Below the pieces are notes generated by a model. The model was given only the letters and a program-made list of their open reading frames with translations, was not told where the DNA came from and did no database searches. 64,000 bases of DNA from Candidatus Gracilibacteria bacterium. GTDB taxonomy: Bacteria > Patescibacteriota > Gracilibacteria > BD1-5 > UBA2023. The stretch is taken from NCBI GenBank assembly GCA_028687475.1, contig JAQUAB010000001.1:372001-436000 (forward strand), read 5' to 3'. Positions 1 to 11,486 of this stretch are shown here, one piece after another. Position numbers and translations under genes: made by a program. How positions within the stretch are numbered: position 1 is the stretch's first letter; every line of letters starts with the position of its first letter.

Positions 1-183
1 AATCATAGTTCAACTTCCGAAACAATTCAGAACACTGTAGAGCAACTATTAAATGGAGATATAACAGTATGAGATGAATCTGAACTGGTTCAACTGAATC
101 CACGAATAGGTATCAATACACTCACGGATTCTTGAGAAGGGATACCAGCCAGAATACAACAGGAGCTCTCAATTCCAGAATAA
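1..183 (+). CDS. 3' end of an unidentified gene
   Basis: Sixty codons are open in frame 1 from the window edge to TAA at 181-183; the start lies upstream. TGA codons at 70-72 and 133-135 must be read as Gly. The fragment is hydrophilic and matches no family I recognise. It precedes another unknown gene and uvrB on the same strand, so it may share their transcript. Confidence 0.6.
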
Positions 184-213
184 GTAATCACTTTCTTTTA
201 TTTATTTTAGAGT

Positions 214-618
214 ATGCCAATTCTTCAATATATTCCTCCAATGTCAGTCGCAAGTATGAGCTGATTAATGGATGCATCTTCTGAGAGTAATATATGAATA
301 CAACATATTATCAAACCATGAATGATTTCAGCGTTTGCTCGAACACCAGCGGGAGGTATACAACAAAAAGTGTCCAAATGAGTTTGGTATGCACTTATTG
401 TTCATAATCTCCCATCGGAATCCCCAAAAATCATACAAGTATATACTCTCAGGAATATGGAAGTATTGGAAAATCTTTTGAGGTATGTAATACTTCTTGG
501 AGATGAGACCCTCGAAAGAGAAATACGAACAGAACTGCAACAAGATTCTTGAGAGATCGGCAACCTTTTGCACGATATTATAGGAAATACTTGTATGGTA
601 GACTTGGAAGAAAGATAA
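214..618 (+). CDS. hypothetical protein (134 aa)
   Basis: The frame is open from ATG 214 to TAA 616-618 with five TGA codons read as Gly. I do not recognise the family. There is no signal peptide or clear membrane segment. The C-terminal half is helical and acidic and ends in EER. It lies 36 bp upstream of uvrB on the same strand, so co-transcription is plausible. The start is the first ATG after the preceding stop. Confidence 0.65.
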
Positions 619-654
619 GATTGCAAGAAGTGAGAAAGCTGATATACTCACGGA

Positions 655-2607
655 ATGTTCAAACTCAATTCCCCATACCAGCCAACAGGCGACCAACCCG
701 AAGCGATTCGGATTCTTGTTGATTCCATCAGGCAATGAAATGATTTCCAGACACTTCTCGGTGTGACTGGTTCTGGAAAGACTTTCACGATGGCGAATAT
801 TATCTCGGAACTCCAACGTCCAGCACTGATTCTCGCCCATAATAAAACTCTCGCGGCTCAACTTGCCCAAGAATTCAAGGAATTCTTTCCAGAAAATGCG
901 GTGCATTATTTCGTATCGTATTATGACTATTACCAGCCAGAAGCCTATGTCGTGAAGACAGGAGCCTATATCGAGAAAGAAGCAACCATCAACGAAGAAA
1001 TAGATCGATTGCGTCATGCTGCGACAGAATCTCTCCTCACGAGAAAAGACGTCATCATCGTCGCATCCGTATCATGCATCTATGGTATCGGTGAAGTTGC
1101 GCAATATGAGGCTCAGTGTCTGAAGTTCGAAGTCGGAAAAGATTATATCATCGAGAACCTCATCCGAGAACTCGTCATGGTGCAATTCACCCGTTCGACT
1201 GCCGACTGGAAGCCAGGAATGTTCCTCGTGAAGTGAGATATTCTCGAAATCTGGCCGTCATCGAGTGAATCTATCATCCGACTCGAGTTCTTCGGCGATA
1301 CTCTCGACCGCATCACTCGTATCGAACACCTCACACACCAGCTCATCGAGAATCTCGAAACTATCACGATTTTCCCAGCAAAACATTTCGTCACGGAAAA
1401 AGGTATCATCGAATCCGTCCTTCCGAAAATCAAACATGAGATGGAAGAACAGGTGAAGTTTTTTACTGAAAACGGGAAACTCGTCGAAGCGGAACGTATC
1501 AAGATGCGTGTAGAATATGATATGGAAATGCTCGGCGAAGTCGGGTATGTGAACGGAATCGAGAACTATTCTATGTATCTCGGGAATCGAAATCCAGGAG
1601 AAGCACCAGCAACACTCATGGAGTTTTTCCCAGATGGATTTCTCACTTTCGTCGACGAGTCGCATATCACGATTCCACAAATCGGTGGGATGTACGCTGG
1701 AGATCGCGCTCGCAAAGAGAATCTTGTCGGTTATGGATTCCGTCTCCCTTCTGCGATGGAGAATCGACCATTGAAGTTCGATGAATTTGAACAGAAAATC
1801 GGGCAAACCATCTTTGTCTCGGCGACCCCATCGAAGTATGAGGCTGCTCATGAAAAAGTTGTCGCGGAACAGGTTATCCGTCCGACAGGACTCCTCGATC
1901 CAGAGATCACCATCGAAGATATGGAATTCATGGTGGATAGCCTGATGAAGAATATTGCCGCTGCAAAATCCCGCGGAGAGCGTTCACTCATCACGACGAT
2001 CACGAAGAAATCTTCGGAAGACCTCGCGAATTATTTCGCAGAAAATGGACTCAAAGTGCGCTACCTTCACTCAGAGATCGAGACCATCGAACGACTCGAG
2101 ATTCTCAGAGATTATCGCCTTGGGGTTATCGATGTCATCGTGGGAGTGAATCTCCTCCGAGAATGACTTGATCTTCCTGAGACTTCATTCATCGGGATTC
2201 TCGATGCCGAGAAAATCGGGTTCCTCCGCTCGAAGACTTCCCTCCTCCAGATAATCGGGCGTGCTGCCCGCAATGCGAACGGACACGTCATCATGTATTC
2301 CCATGGATGCAAACAATCGATCGCCATGGTCGATGCTATCGCCGAAACCAATCGTCGTCGCGAAGTTCAGAAAGCATACAATGAGAAACATGGAGTCACT
2401 CCAACAACCATCATATCGAGTGTGAAGGAAGTCTCTATACCGAAGAAAAAAACCGAAATCTTCGCTGGTGGCGAGATGACAAAAGAAAAGCTCGGGACGT
2501 ATATCAAACGTCTCGAGCTCGAAATGGATGTCGCAGCCGCGAATCTCGACTTCGAACGCGCTGCAGAAATTCGGGATGAACTCCTCAATGTAAGAAAGAA
2601 GAAATAG
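655..2607 (+). CDS. uvrB: excinuclease ABC subunit B (UvrB)
   Basis: UvrB is the damage-verifying DNA helicase of nucleotide excision repair,which loads onto DNA with UvrA and recruits UvrC. The 650-residue protein has the usual length. It starts with the family N-terminus ([18 protein letters not shown]), then Walker A TGSGKT at about 38-43, the beta-hairpin [10 protein letters not shown], helicase motifs NLLREGLDLPE and QIIGRAARN, and a C-terminal UVR motif ([11 protein letters not shown]) that contacts UvrC. Three TGA codons are in frame, at 736, 1234 and 2164; the last is the invariant glycine of NLLREG (residue 504). Those positions are the clearest single proof of UGA = Gly in this window. 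ATG 655 fits the family start exactly. Stop is TAG. Confidence 0.97.
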
Positions 2608-2613
2608 AAAACT

Positions 2614-2865
2614 CTACTCTGGCTTTTTCTGGGAAAGTATAACTCATACCCCTTCTCCTGTTTTATCTATTTGGTTTTGTACCTGAATAGCATTTACTAA
2701 ATCAGGTCCAGATAGATTCCCAACAATAAGTTTTTCAGCAGGTCCAACTGGAAGACCAAGGGTAATAAATCTTGTAAGAGCTTGTGCTCTTTCAGCTGAT
2801 GAAAGTCACTCTGGTTCAACATATCACATTTTTCAGAGTGCTCCTGGTGATGATACAAGTGCCAT
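2614..2865 (-). CDS. small hypothetical protein (83 aa)
   Basis: Open from ATG at 2865 to TAG at 2614-2616 with four TGA codons as Gly. The product is Gly/Pro/Leu-rich, soluble-looking, with a central stretch TLGLPVGPAEKLIVGN. I recognise no family. It converges on uvrB with only 6 bp between the stop codons. A good sigma70-type promoter lies just upstream (2896-2923), which supports expression. Confidence 0.65.
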
Positions 2866-2895
2866 ATATTTAAAATTAATTATTAATACAATTAT

Positions 2896-2923
2896 ATTTT
2901 ATCATAATTTATTATTTAGTCAA
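2896..2923 (-). promoter_or_regulatory. sigma70-type promoter for the 83-aa gene
   Basis: On the minus strand TTGACT (2923-2918) and TAAAAT (2901-2896) are separated by 16 bp, about 30 bp upstream of the start codon at 2865. Confidence 0.55.
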
Positions 2924-2926
2924 TAT

Positions 2927-2952
2927 AAAACTCATGATTTCTCATGAGTTTT
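2927..2952 (-). terminator. intrinsic terminator of the DUF11 surface-protein operon
   Basis: An 11-bp perfect stem (AAAACTCATGA / TCATGAGTTTT) with a 4-nt loop lies just past the stop of the minus-strand gene ending at 2962, followed by a T-rich tract in that direction. Confidence 0.7.
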
Positions 2953-2961
2953 ATTGTTTGA

Positions 2962-5900
2962 TTATTTCACCACACGAGTGACACTATAATTATTCAGATA
3001 TTCGGATAAAAGCGGTGGTGGATTCACGAGTGCACGATTCGAATATGAGAGGACAACACCTGTTGTGAGAATCTCATACGCATTCGTACCACGGACATAG
3101 AGACGAGAATCAAAGAGTGGATCTGCATTTCCATACATGCTACCATCGACCTTCAGGATTTTCTGAGATGTGACATCACCGAGAGAACGGAATGATCCAT
3201 CGATATTCACGTAGACTCAGCCAAGATTCGTCACACCAAAGTCAGCAGCAACACTCGTTCCTGGATATACGTATGTATTTCCATTTTTTACGATGAATGC
3301 CCAACTCGAAGTCGTATCATCTGATGCATAGACGAGATTACACTTGATAGTGAGGTTTCCATCGACGATGAGTGTGCGAACTCCATCGAGAACGAATGTA
3401 TTGTTCGGACAACTTTCGATAGTCACATTTCCCTTGATAGAGAAAATATTCTGATTTCCATTGAGGCGATACGCTATAAGATCTGTGAGAGAACTGATAG
3501 ATGGATTTGCTGTGACTGAACCAACGTCTACATTCGCAACAGGTGTCGTCGAAGTTGTAGTTGTTGTAGGGGTGGTTGTAGTGCTTGTTGCAATTCCTGA
3601 GAGGAAGAGATTCACGAGATTCCCTGCTCGCACGTATGTCTCTACTCCACGATTCACGGTACCAGCATTTCCAGCGATCATCGCACCAGAAACACGAACA
3701 TCGAGTGCTACGAGAGAAATCGCTGTCAGTGGAGCAAGAGTAGTACTACCATTCGAGAGAACGAGTGAACTCGTATTCCCCACCGATGTACCGAAGAATG
3801 CGCTATTGAGAGTAGATGATCCGAGACGTGCTGGATACACAAGGTATGCATCTTTTCCTTTGAAAAGAGTTATATTATTGGATGATACACTATTTCTTCC
3901 TTCATATACAATCGGTGGAGTACAGTTCGTTGGAACCTGATAGTCTCATTTTCCGAGAATGATATATTCTGTTCCACAGATATTCTCTCGACGAATACTC
4001 GCGTCATCAGGAGCATAGCGACCGAATGGAGTACAAATCTCATTCGAATTCATATTCGCACCAGTAGAAGAAAGACAGATGGTCTTGTCTGCTTCGATAA
4101 TCAGAGGCACTGCATATTGCGTCTTGATGCCGAATCCAACTGTATCAGCAAGGGTGAAGGCTTTTGTACCAACACCGAGAATCATACGGTTCTCACTAAA
4201 AGCGATTTTTCCTGCTTCTCATTCGAGCCAACTATATCCAAGACGAGCACGAGAAAGGGTCGGAATCGTCATCCACATATCTATAATCGGATTGGCTCCT
4301 GGAGTTGTTGTGATGAGTTTACATGCTACACACCATCCTGCACCGATAACATCACATTCTTCACCAATCTGGAGTACTCCATCACCACAATATCAACCTC
4401 CGCCTCAACCTCCACCACCTCCGCCTCCGCCTCAACCTCCACCACCACAAGAAAGTGGTTGGTTCTGACAATTCGCAATCCCTATAGCATCAGCTGGATA
4501 ACAGAGACCAGCAGCAATACCATCAGATGTACAGGCTACGAGAGAATTGTAGGTTGCACAAGATGCAATATTATTCACACATTTTTTTCCGATATATGCA
4601 GAACCTCAACTACTTCCACCAGTTGTTGTGACAGTAGCCCTACAACTTCCGACGAATGAACCAGAAAATACGGTTGCTGGATCATTTCGATCACGGACAC
4701 CACAAGTCACTGTATCAGAAGAGGAATAACTATTCGGAGCGGCACATGTACCTGTATTCGATGAAGACCATGTTCCTGTGGTTGTACCACAATCGACACG
4801 ATATTCGAGATTCGCTATGCTTCCGGTATATCCAGATGCAGCACACGTATATGTCGTATTTGTTCCTGGAGCAACTGCTCCTACTGGTGCACCAGAAATA
4901 GCACCACATTGATTTCCTGCAACGATTTCGATATTTGCTGGATCAGTGTTGTTATTCGGATTGGTGTCGCCAGGATTTTTCACCGTTGCGGTGTTCGAAT
5001 ATTCACCAGCAGGAATCGTACTCGAAGCCTGAGCATCGACAACAATATCTGGGAAGTATGCACCAAGCGCAAGATCTTCTGTACGAGTACAGATAAATTT
5101 CCGAGTTTCTGATGTCGTACAAGACCATCCACTACCAGCTACAGAAATAATAGAAGTGTCATTCGGGAGTGTATCTTCTACTGTTGTCGTACCTGTTGCT
5201 GTCACTGGACCGAGATTTCTCACGACAAAACGATAACGCATACTTCCACCCTGAGGCACTGTGAGAATATCACGATCTACATCGGAACCATCATTCGATG
5301 TCTGATGATCTCCATCACGAAGTGGAACTCCTGTTGTGAGATCTGCAACATATTTCTTGAGAGAAAGGTCGAAACTTCCAGGAGGAACAATCACTACTTC
5401 TCCAGGATCACAATTATTCACTTTCCATTGCTTCACTGGTACATCGAGTGGTTCGTTCTCATTCGGATCATATGGATTCGAGAGACATGCATAGTTCTGA
5501 TACCATCATGCTTGAGTTATAGTACTCGTAGCAGTGACAGATATGAGAGTCGAAAATTCGCCTTTCGCATAGGATTTATCTGTATAACAGGTGAACTTTG
5601 TATCGGAATTCTTCGCACAAGTCCACTCACCCTGAGTCGTTGCGATCGATGCAATAGTGACTCCTGCAGGGAAATTCTCATCCGTAACAGTAGTTCTTCC
5701 AGTTGATGCAAGTTCACCGAGATTCTGAACGATAAAAGTATAGTTAATCGTACCATCCGCGTTGACACGGCTCGATTCGTCATCACCATTGACGAATTTC
5801 TTGATGCGGAGATCGAATCCGTTCGGATTCGGAGGATTCACATTGGCTGGATCGAGATTGTTGGTATCTTCATTACAAACGGCTCGAGGATTCTCACCAT

Positions 5901-7596
5901 TGGCACCCGCGAGAGATGGATTCGGCAGAGAACCATTTGCATTACACTGTTTCCCATCAGCTTCATTCGGATTGTGGACATACGCATAGTTCATGTATCC
6001 CGCGGAACGGAAAACGAGATTCGTCACACGAACTGGAACAGTGATGACATTGAACTCTGTACGTGCTGGATATGATTCAGTCGTCGTACAAGTGAATGCA
6101 GATGAACCGTCGGTTCCTGTACATGTCCAACCATTTCCTGATGGAGTTCCACGGAGAACGATCGGAGCAGGAAGTGCATCAGCAACGGTCGTGAGACCTG
6201 TCACAGTACCAGTTCCATTATTTCTGACAACGATAGTATAGTTGAAATTTTCGGTATTATCGACGGAAGCGAAAACATCTTCAGATTTCGCATATTTCTT
6301 GATAGAGAGGTCGAAATTCGCGACCACGACACAGGCAGGATCTTTTTGTGCACCAGAATCATTGCTATCACAATTCGGCGGTGGTGGCGGTGGTGTACAT
6401 GTAGGATCATTTGGGTCTGTACATGTCACATTACATTCTGGAGTATTTTGTCACTCACGACAGACGTATGCGATATTTCTGAGTGCAGTTCATTCTGGAG
6501 TGGCACTATCGATCTTGGCTGGCACAGTCACAGTTGGTGCAACTGCTCCAGCTGGCAAGTCTTTGTTGTATGTACAGATAACAGTCGCGTGACTCACTCA
6601 TCCTACTGACTTCATTCCCTGAGAACATGTCCAGTCGGTTCCTGTCGGAGTTGCGGTGACAGATACATATTGTGGGAAAGTATCAGTGATGGTTACTTTC
6701 TTGGCTGAAGCGGTACCATTGTTGGTCACCTGATAGGTATATGAGAACTCGCTTCCTGGTGCTAATTGTGCAGCATCATCAACATACTGACCATCTTTTC
6801 CTTGAGCTGCTTTTTTGATAGTGAGGTTCGGTCCTGTCGGAGTACCGATAGGCTGACATGAAGTATCACAACCGCTCACTCCCCAACCAGTGTGAGAAGC
6901 ATCTGCTGGGTCACAGACTTCACTATATGATGGATCGACAATTCCATCACCACACCAACGAGGACTCAGAAATTGACATTCACGTTGTGTTTCTGGAATA
7001 CCAGTTGCAAAGGTAAAACTACCAGGTGCACCATTCATGGCATACACATTCGTATCATATACTACTTGAATTGCAGCGGTATTTGGATTCGTACCAGCTG
7101 CTACGGATGAAAGTCAGAGTCCAGTACTTGGATTCGTACGGACAAATGGCGTTTTTACAGAACCTGGTGTGAAATACAAATACTTTCATCGTGTTGGTGA
7201 AATCAGAGATGGAACTATCGAATCAAATGAAAATATACCATCCGGAACTGCGGTATCAATCTGTAAAGATCCAGACGGATATACTACGAAAGAGGCAGAT
7301 GATTGAAGTATATTATATGAAATATTCAAACCCCTAAAGTCACCTGACGTATACATGACCTTATATTGAGTTGGTGAGGAATTTGTATACGTATCATACA
7401 AGGCACGATAGTGACCATTGTATATAGTGTTTTCAAAACATTGATTACAAGAATTTGCTGCCGTGCCATACTTTGATTGACACGAGGCAACTGAAATCTC
7501 AGTATCTTCTCCATCAGAAGCGAAAGTCTGAGGAAGAACATTGATGAATGAGCTCACTGCAATCAATGCAATCACTCAAATACGAAGAGTATTCAT
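2962..7596 (-). CDS. giant secreted surface protein with DUF11 repeats (1544 aa)
   Basis: The frame runs from ATG 7596 to TAA 2962 once TGA is Gly. Order: signal peptide (about 1-30); a cysteine domain (SCNQCF ... LYDTYTNSSP) shared with the protein at 11487-12290; a DUF4215-like cysteine repeat (CGDGIVD...CDP); four DUF11 beta-sandwich repeats starting with FDLSIKKY-type motifs (for example FDLRIKKFVNG and FDLSLKKYVAD); a run of 18 glycines at about residues 1051-1068 (4393-4446) in which three codons are TGA; a second CGDG...CD cysteine motif; a Thr-rich linker; and a C-terminal beta-rich domain with VDGNLTI and YSNRALVNPPP motifs, shared with the protein at 32517-34880. No transmembrane anchor is evident at the C-terminus. 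It follows a lipoprotein gene by 11 bp and is probably the last gene of an operon beginning at 11202. Likely role is an adhesive or structural cell-surface protein; this is inferred from architecture. Confidence 0.9.
4393..4446 (-). repeat. 18-glycine run encoded partly by TGA
   Basis: Eighteen consecutive codons in the frame of the giant surface protein are GGN or TGA, with TGA at 4393-4395, 4405-4407 and 4432-4434. The run links a cysteine-rich segment to a CGDG motif. TGA is interchangeable with GGN inside a homopolymer, which is direct sequence support for the recoding. Confidence 0.9.
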
Positions 7597-7607
7597 AAAA
7601 TGGATAA

Positions 7608-7793
7608 TTATGGTTGAGTATTAGCAGGAATAGTCGTTCCATCTTCTACGGAAATGGAAATATTGGATCAAGAAATCGAGGTGCCATTTTGCTGCATTTG
7701 TGTATTAGATTCTGGATTTTTATTTTGTTGTGTTGTAGTACAAGAAGATAAGAGAGAAATCGTAATACCGGAAATTATGAAGATTTTTTTCAT
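7608..7793 (-). CDS. small lipoprotein (61 aa)
   Basis: Starts at ATG 7793 with MKKIFIISGITISLLSSC, a lipoprotein signal with lipobox LSSC and predicted lipidated Cys at residue 18, then a short Gln/Asn/Thr-rich tail. One TGA (Gly) is in frame. It is sandwiched between two large surface-protein genes with gaps of 11 and 19 bp, so it is in the same operon and may help anchor or chaperone them at the membrane. No family is recognised. Confidence 0.8.
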
Positions 7794-7812
7794 ACAGTTG
7801 ATAATAAATAAA

Positions 7813-10800
7813 CTAAGCTGCTGTTCATGCTGAAGCTGTTGGAGTAGGTGTTGGAGTAGGTGTTGGAGTAGGTGTTGGAAGTGGTGTTCCAGTGTTTTGG
7901 TCCATGGATCATTGGTCTACACCTCATGTATGAGTTGATCATTCTGATTGTGTATTATTATTGTCTCCATTTCATGAATCAGGCTTCTTCCCTACCCATC
8001 CGATTGCTCCAGTGAGCCCGAGAGTTTCTGCCCGACTCGATATCTGGATATTGTATTCAGCACTTGCATCACCAGCTACAGCAGGACTTCCAAGAACTGC
8101 TGGAGCAGATATTTTCCCTGGTTCGATAGCGATACCTGGGTTGGTACAATCACCATAAGCACAGAGGAGGAACTTCTGACCCGTCATATTCACATCCCTA
8201 CCATCAATCTTAGTGGTTCATTTTGCGAGAAGTTCGACAATATTTTGGTGAGTTACTTTTGCTTCATCAACCTTCATAATTGTTGCAACGCTTGTACGAA
8301 GTGCTTTGTCAGTTACTCCATTTTCTGGAAGAGCCACTTTGAGCATTCATTCTTTCTTAGTTACATCAAAATTGGAAACATCTTTCGAAAACTCTTGACC
8401 GTCACGAGAAGCGAAACGCATGGTACCTGTTGGCATGAGAGCCATATATTTCTCGGATGTCTTGAGTGAAGCGATAGCGCCAAATGTATTTGATTTTGGT
8501 TCTCCGATAGTGATATTCCCATTTCCTGACTTCAGCACATCAGCATAATCAGACAGAGTAAGTCCAGTCTGATTGAGTATACCACCACTTTCAAAAGCTT
8601 TAGCAAGCATCTTATCAAAACGCTTTTGTGTATCTCCTGATTTCTCTGTTACATCGATATTTCACTCCTTAGAGGAAACATGCACGGCTTGGTTAGCATC
8701 CATCATCATAGCGCCACGGATATCGAAGAGAACCGCTTGAAGTTTTTTAGGATCAGCTTCCTTCGATACAACGGCTCTGAGTTTTGCGAAAAGACCCAGT
8801 CATTTCACCATTTCGAGAAATGATGTTTTTGCAGTATCAAGATTAGTATTATCACTATTGCTTTCCTGAATCTTTTGGAGTGTATCAGAGAACTTGTTTG
8901 CTTCTTTTGAACGTACAGAATTTTGCCAAATATATGAAAGACTTTTACGAACTTCTTTCTTCGAGAGCTCAGAACGAACGGTCGAATCAAGATCGAGTGT
9001 ATCGAGAGAAACATCTTTCTCACTAATTTCCTCTTTCCCTGCAACCGCAGCCTTCCCCTCAATCTGCTTCTCAGTACGAGTCAGCTTGAGTGATTGTGTA
9101 TAGGATGTACGTCCGAATGAGATGCTCGGAAGGATGAATGGTACTCCTGAAAAACTACCGAGAGAGAGTCCAAGAGACTTGAGTGACCAACCACCTGTTG
9201 CATCATCGAGATGGAGGCGATCGATACGAGATTGAACTGCTTGACTGAGCGCATTGTAGATCATTTGTGCACGGATAACTGGATTTGTTTCAGTGTCGAA
9301 TCCTGCAAGTGAGAGTCGATTCTGGATATCAGTATTAATTGCCTTATCAAGTGACTCTATGCGAGCTTTTGTTGGTTCCATGGGATCATCACTCGTCTCA
9401 GGATATTTTGAATAATCAGAAGAAAATGCAATATTGGTAGCTTTTTTATTTGTTTCTTTTGCAAGAGCATCAATCTGGGAAAGGATTCCTTCTGCAGATT
9501 TCATCTTTTCCATGTTTCTCACTTCGAGATCCTTGTTTCCCATATCACGAGATACATTGACCATACCTCCACCCACTCCTGCGATACCAGTGAATACCCA
9601 GCGATCAAAACGACTTGATACACCTACAAAAGGAGTTCCAGCCCAACCGTAAAGAATCTTTGTATCAGGAGTTACTGATTTATCGAATGTGATACCAACA
9701 CCGAATCCAGGTTTTCCAGTAGAAAATGCGAAACCAAGACTCGCATTGTCAGCAAGCCAGTTCGGAGGAAAATCCATAGTTGCAGCAGCACCTGCACCGA
9801 CACCACGATTGGTAATAGCAGCACCGAGATTCTTCGAGATGATATTCCATCCTGGAGAATCTTGCTTACCGAGTTCCGCAATATATGCGTCGATGGCACC
9901 CTGTGCCTCACCTTTCTGGTCAGATAAAATTGTTCCATCCTTTATCTGTTTTTCGAGTTGCTTCTGGAATCCATCCTTGAGTCCAGCGAGAAGTTCAGAT
10001 TTATTTGCATCTAGTTTTTCTAACATCTTTCGCTCATTTTCGCCGATACCAGAAATTCCCTTTATATCAATAAGTGCATTGATACGTCCTGGAAGACGAG
10101 ATGCCTCGCGGATACCAGCGAGGATAGCATACTTGAGAGATGCATCGGTGGCAAGTTTATCTTTTGTAACTTCAGTAGAAACACCGCCAAGTTTTGCAGC
10201 ATTGGAGAGAACTTGAAGAAATCTACTATCGTCACCCCTTACCTTATCAAGGAGGAGAATCGTTGCTGCAGAGATTTGACGATCGAGTGCTGTGGTTCCA
10301 TGAGTCTTGAAGTTATCTACCCTTGAGAGGTACTTGATGATATCTGAATTGCTTGCACCACTTGCAGGAAGATCTCCCGACTTGCGAACACTCTCAGTTG
10401 ACTGTCCAGCGCGAGCTGCAACCATGAGTGGTTTTAGGATTGGCGCAAGTTCAGCCTTATTTTGTTCATAGAATTCGAGGAATTTCTTCACAGCCGGACG
10501 ATCATTGAACTCGGCACCATCTGCGATATAGACAGTTCATTCCTCTATACTCTGGAGAAGATTCGGGATACTCACACTCTCGAGTTCATACTTTTGACGT
10601 GCGCCAATCATATCATTATTAGATTCCTGTTTGAATGTCTCCAAGAATGATGTTTTGAGAGGATCTTGAAGCCCACTTGCTACATATTCTGTAAAATCTT
10701 TTGCCTGTTGTTCACGACTATTTTTCTGAACCACAGATTCGAAAGCACGGGAAGTTTCTTGTTTTATAGTAGTCTTTGTCTGATCTTTATCAGCTGAATT

Positions 10801-11202
10801 ATTTTCATCGATTTTTTTATACTCTCATTCTAGTTGAGTTTTCAGTGCTTCAAGTCACTTCTTTGAATCAGAATTCTCAGGAGCATTTGAGATAGCAGTC
10901 TCCAAAAGAGTAAGGACCGCCTGACGATCTTTTGTGTTCTTTCCATCGATTTTTTTGAGAATATCACCCAAGTGATTAACAACACGATCGATTTTGATAG
11001 CATCAGGAGGATTCTCATTTTGGAACCTTTGTATTTCTTCACGAGTTATTTTTGCTTTCTTGAGCAGATCAGCGACAGAGTTGTCGCGTTCGAGACTATC
11101 AAGTGCAGATTGAGCTTCAGTAGAAAGCCCCCACTTCACTCCCCCTTTCGTGAGCCCAAGAGAAGTTGTCAGCATAGTACGTATATGACGAATCGTAAAC
11201 AT
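7813..11202 (-). CDS. large unknown protein with helical and beta-rich parts (1129 aa)
   Basis: First gene of the apparent surface operon. From ATG 11202 to TAG 7813 the frame is continuous with TGA as Gly. The first half is charged and helical. The middle has a glycine-rich beta section (GFAFSTGKPGFGVGITFD, then GVSSRFDRWVFTGIAGVGGG) that looks like membrane-barrel or beta-sheet repeats. Helical segments follow, then a second beta stretch (SLGSFSGVPFILPSISFG). The C-terminus is a Pro-Thr repeat (TPTPTPTPT). The N-terminus (MFTIRHIRTMLTTSLGL) is a weak signal or anchor. An upstream GTG at 11232 is an alternative start. The layout resembles the proteins at 27534-30293 and 30331-32424. Function unknown; a surface or envelope role is inferred from the operon. 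Confidence 0.8.
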
Positions 11203-11382
11203 ATGAATATGATTAGAAAATAGATTTACCACTCCACTCTACCATATATCTTCATTCCACGCAAATAGCACATGCATTCCATGTATCATTATTTTTCTTT
11301 ATTTGTTTATATCCCATATTTCCTTTCTCCAAAAGGAAAATCTATAGTATGGGGATATTATTCGATTTTATAATTCTAGGTA

Positions 11383-11410
11383 ATCTTAGATTCAAATTAT
11401 ATTTTGTCAA
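11383..11410 (-). promoter_or_regulatory. candidate promoter of the 11202-2962 operon
   Basis: TTGACA (11410-11405), a 16-bp spacer and TAAGAT (11388-11383) lie on the minus strand. The rest of the 284-bp gap (11203-11486) holds only A+T-rich leader and the neighbouring terminator, so the leader would be about 180 nt. Confidence 0.4.
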
Positions 11411-11439
11411 TACTTTTTCTGTGAAGAAAAGGTAAACAA

Positions 11440-11468
11440 AAAAGCCGAACCAAATAAGTTCGACTTTT
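11440..11468 (-). terminator. intrinsic terminator of the anchored surface protein gene
   Basis: Minus-strand hairpin AAAAGTCGAAC / GTTCGGCTTTT with one A-C mismatch and a 7-nt loop, ending in a T run, 19 bp past the stop at 11487. Confidence 0.75.
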
Positions 11469-11486
11469 GAGAAACAAGAGAAACGA

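Noticed and set aside
763-2166. uvrB, ruvB, rplI and many others as frameshifted or nonsense-broken genes
   Set aside because: Every break is a TGA with no change of frame and falls at conserved glycines; reading TGA as Gly restores full-length proteins.
4375-4450. GGN/CCN-rich tract as a CRISPR or satellite repeat
   Set aside because: No spacer-repeat periodicity; it is a poly-Gly coding run in the large surface gene.
7838-7880. 12-bp tandem GTTGGAGTAGGT repeats as a CRISPR-like or regulatory array
   Set aside because: They encode the Thr-Pro tail of the minus-strand protein ending at 7813; no spacers exist.
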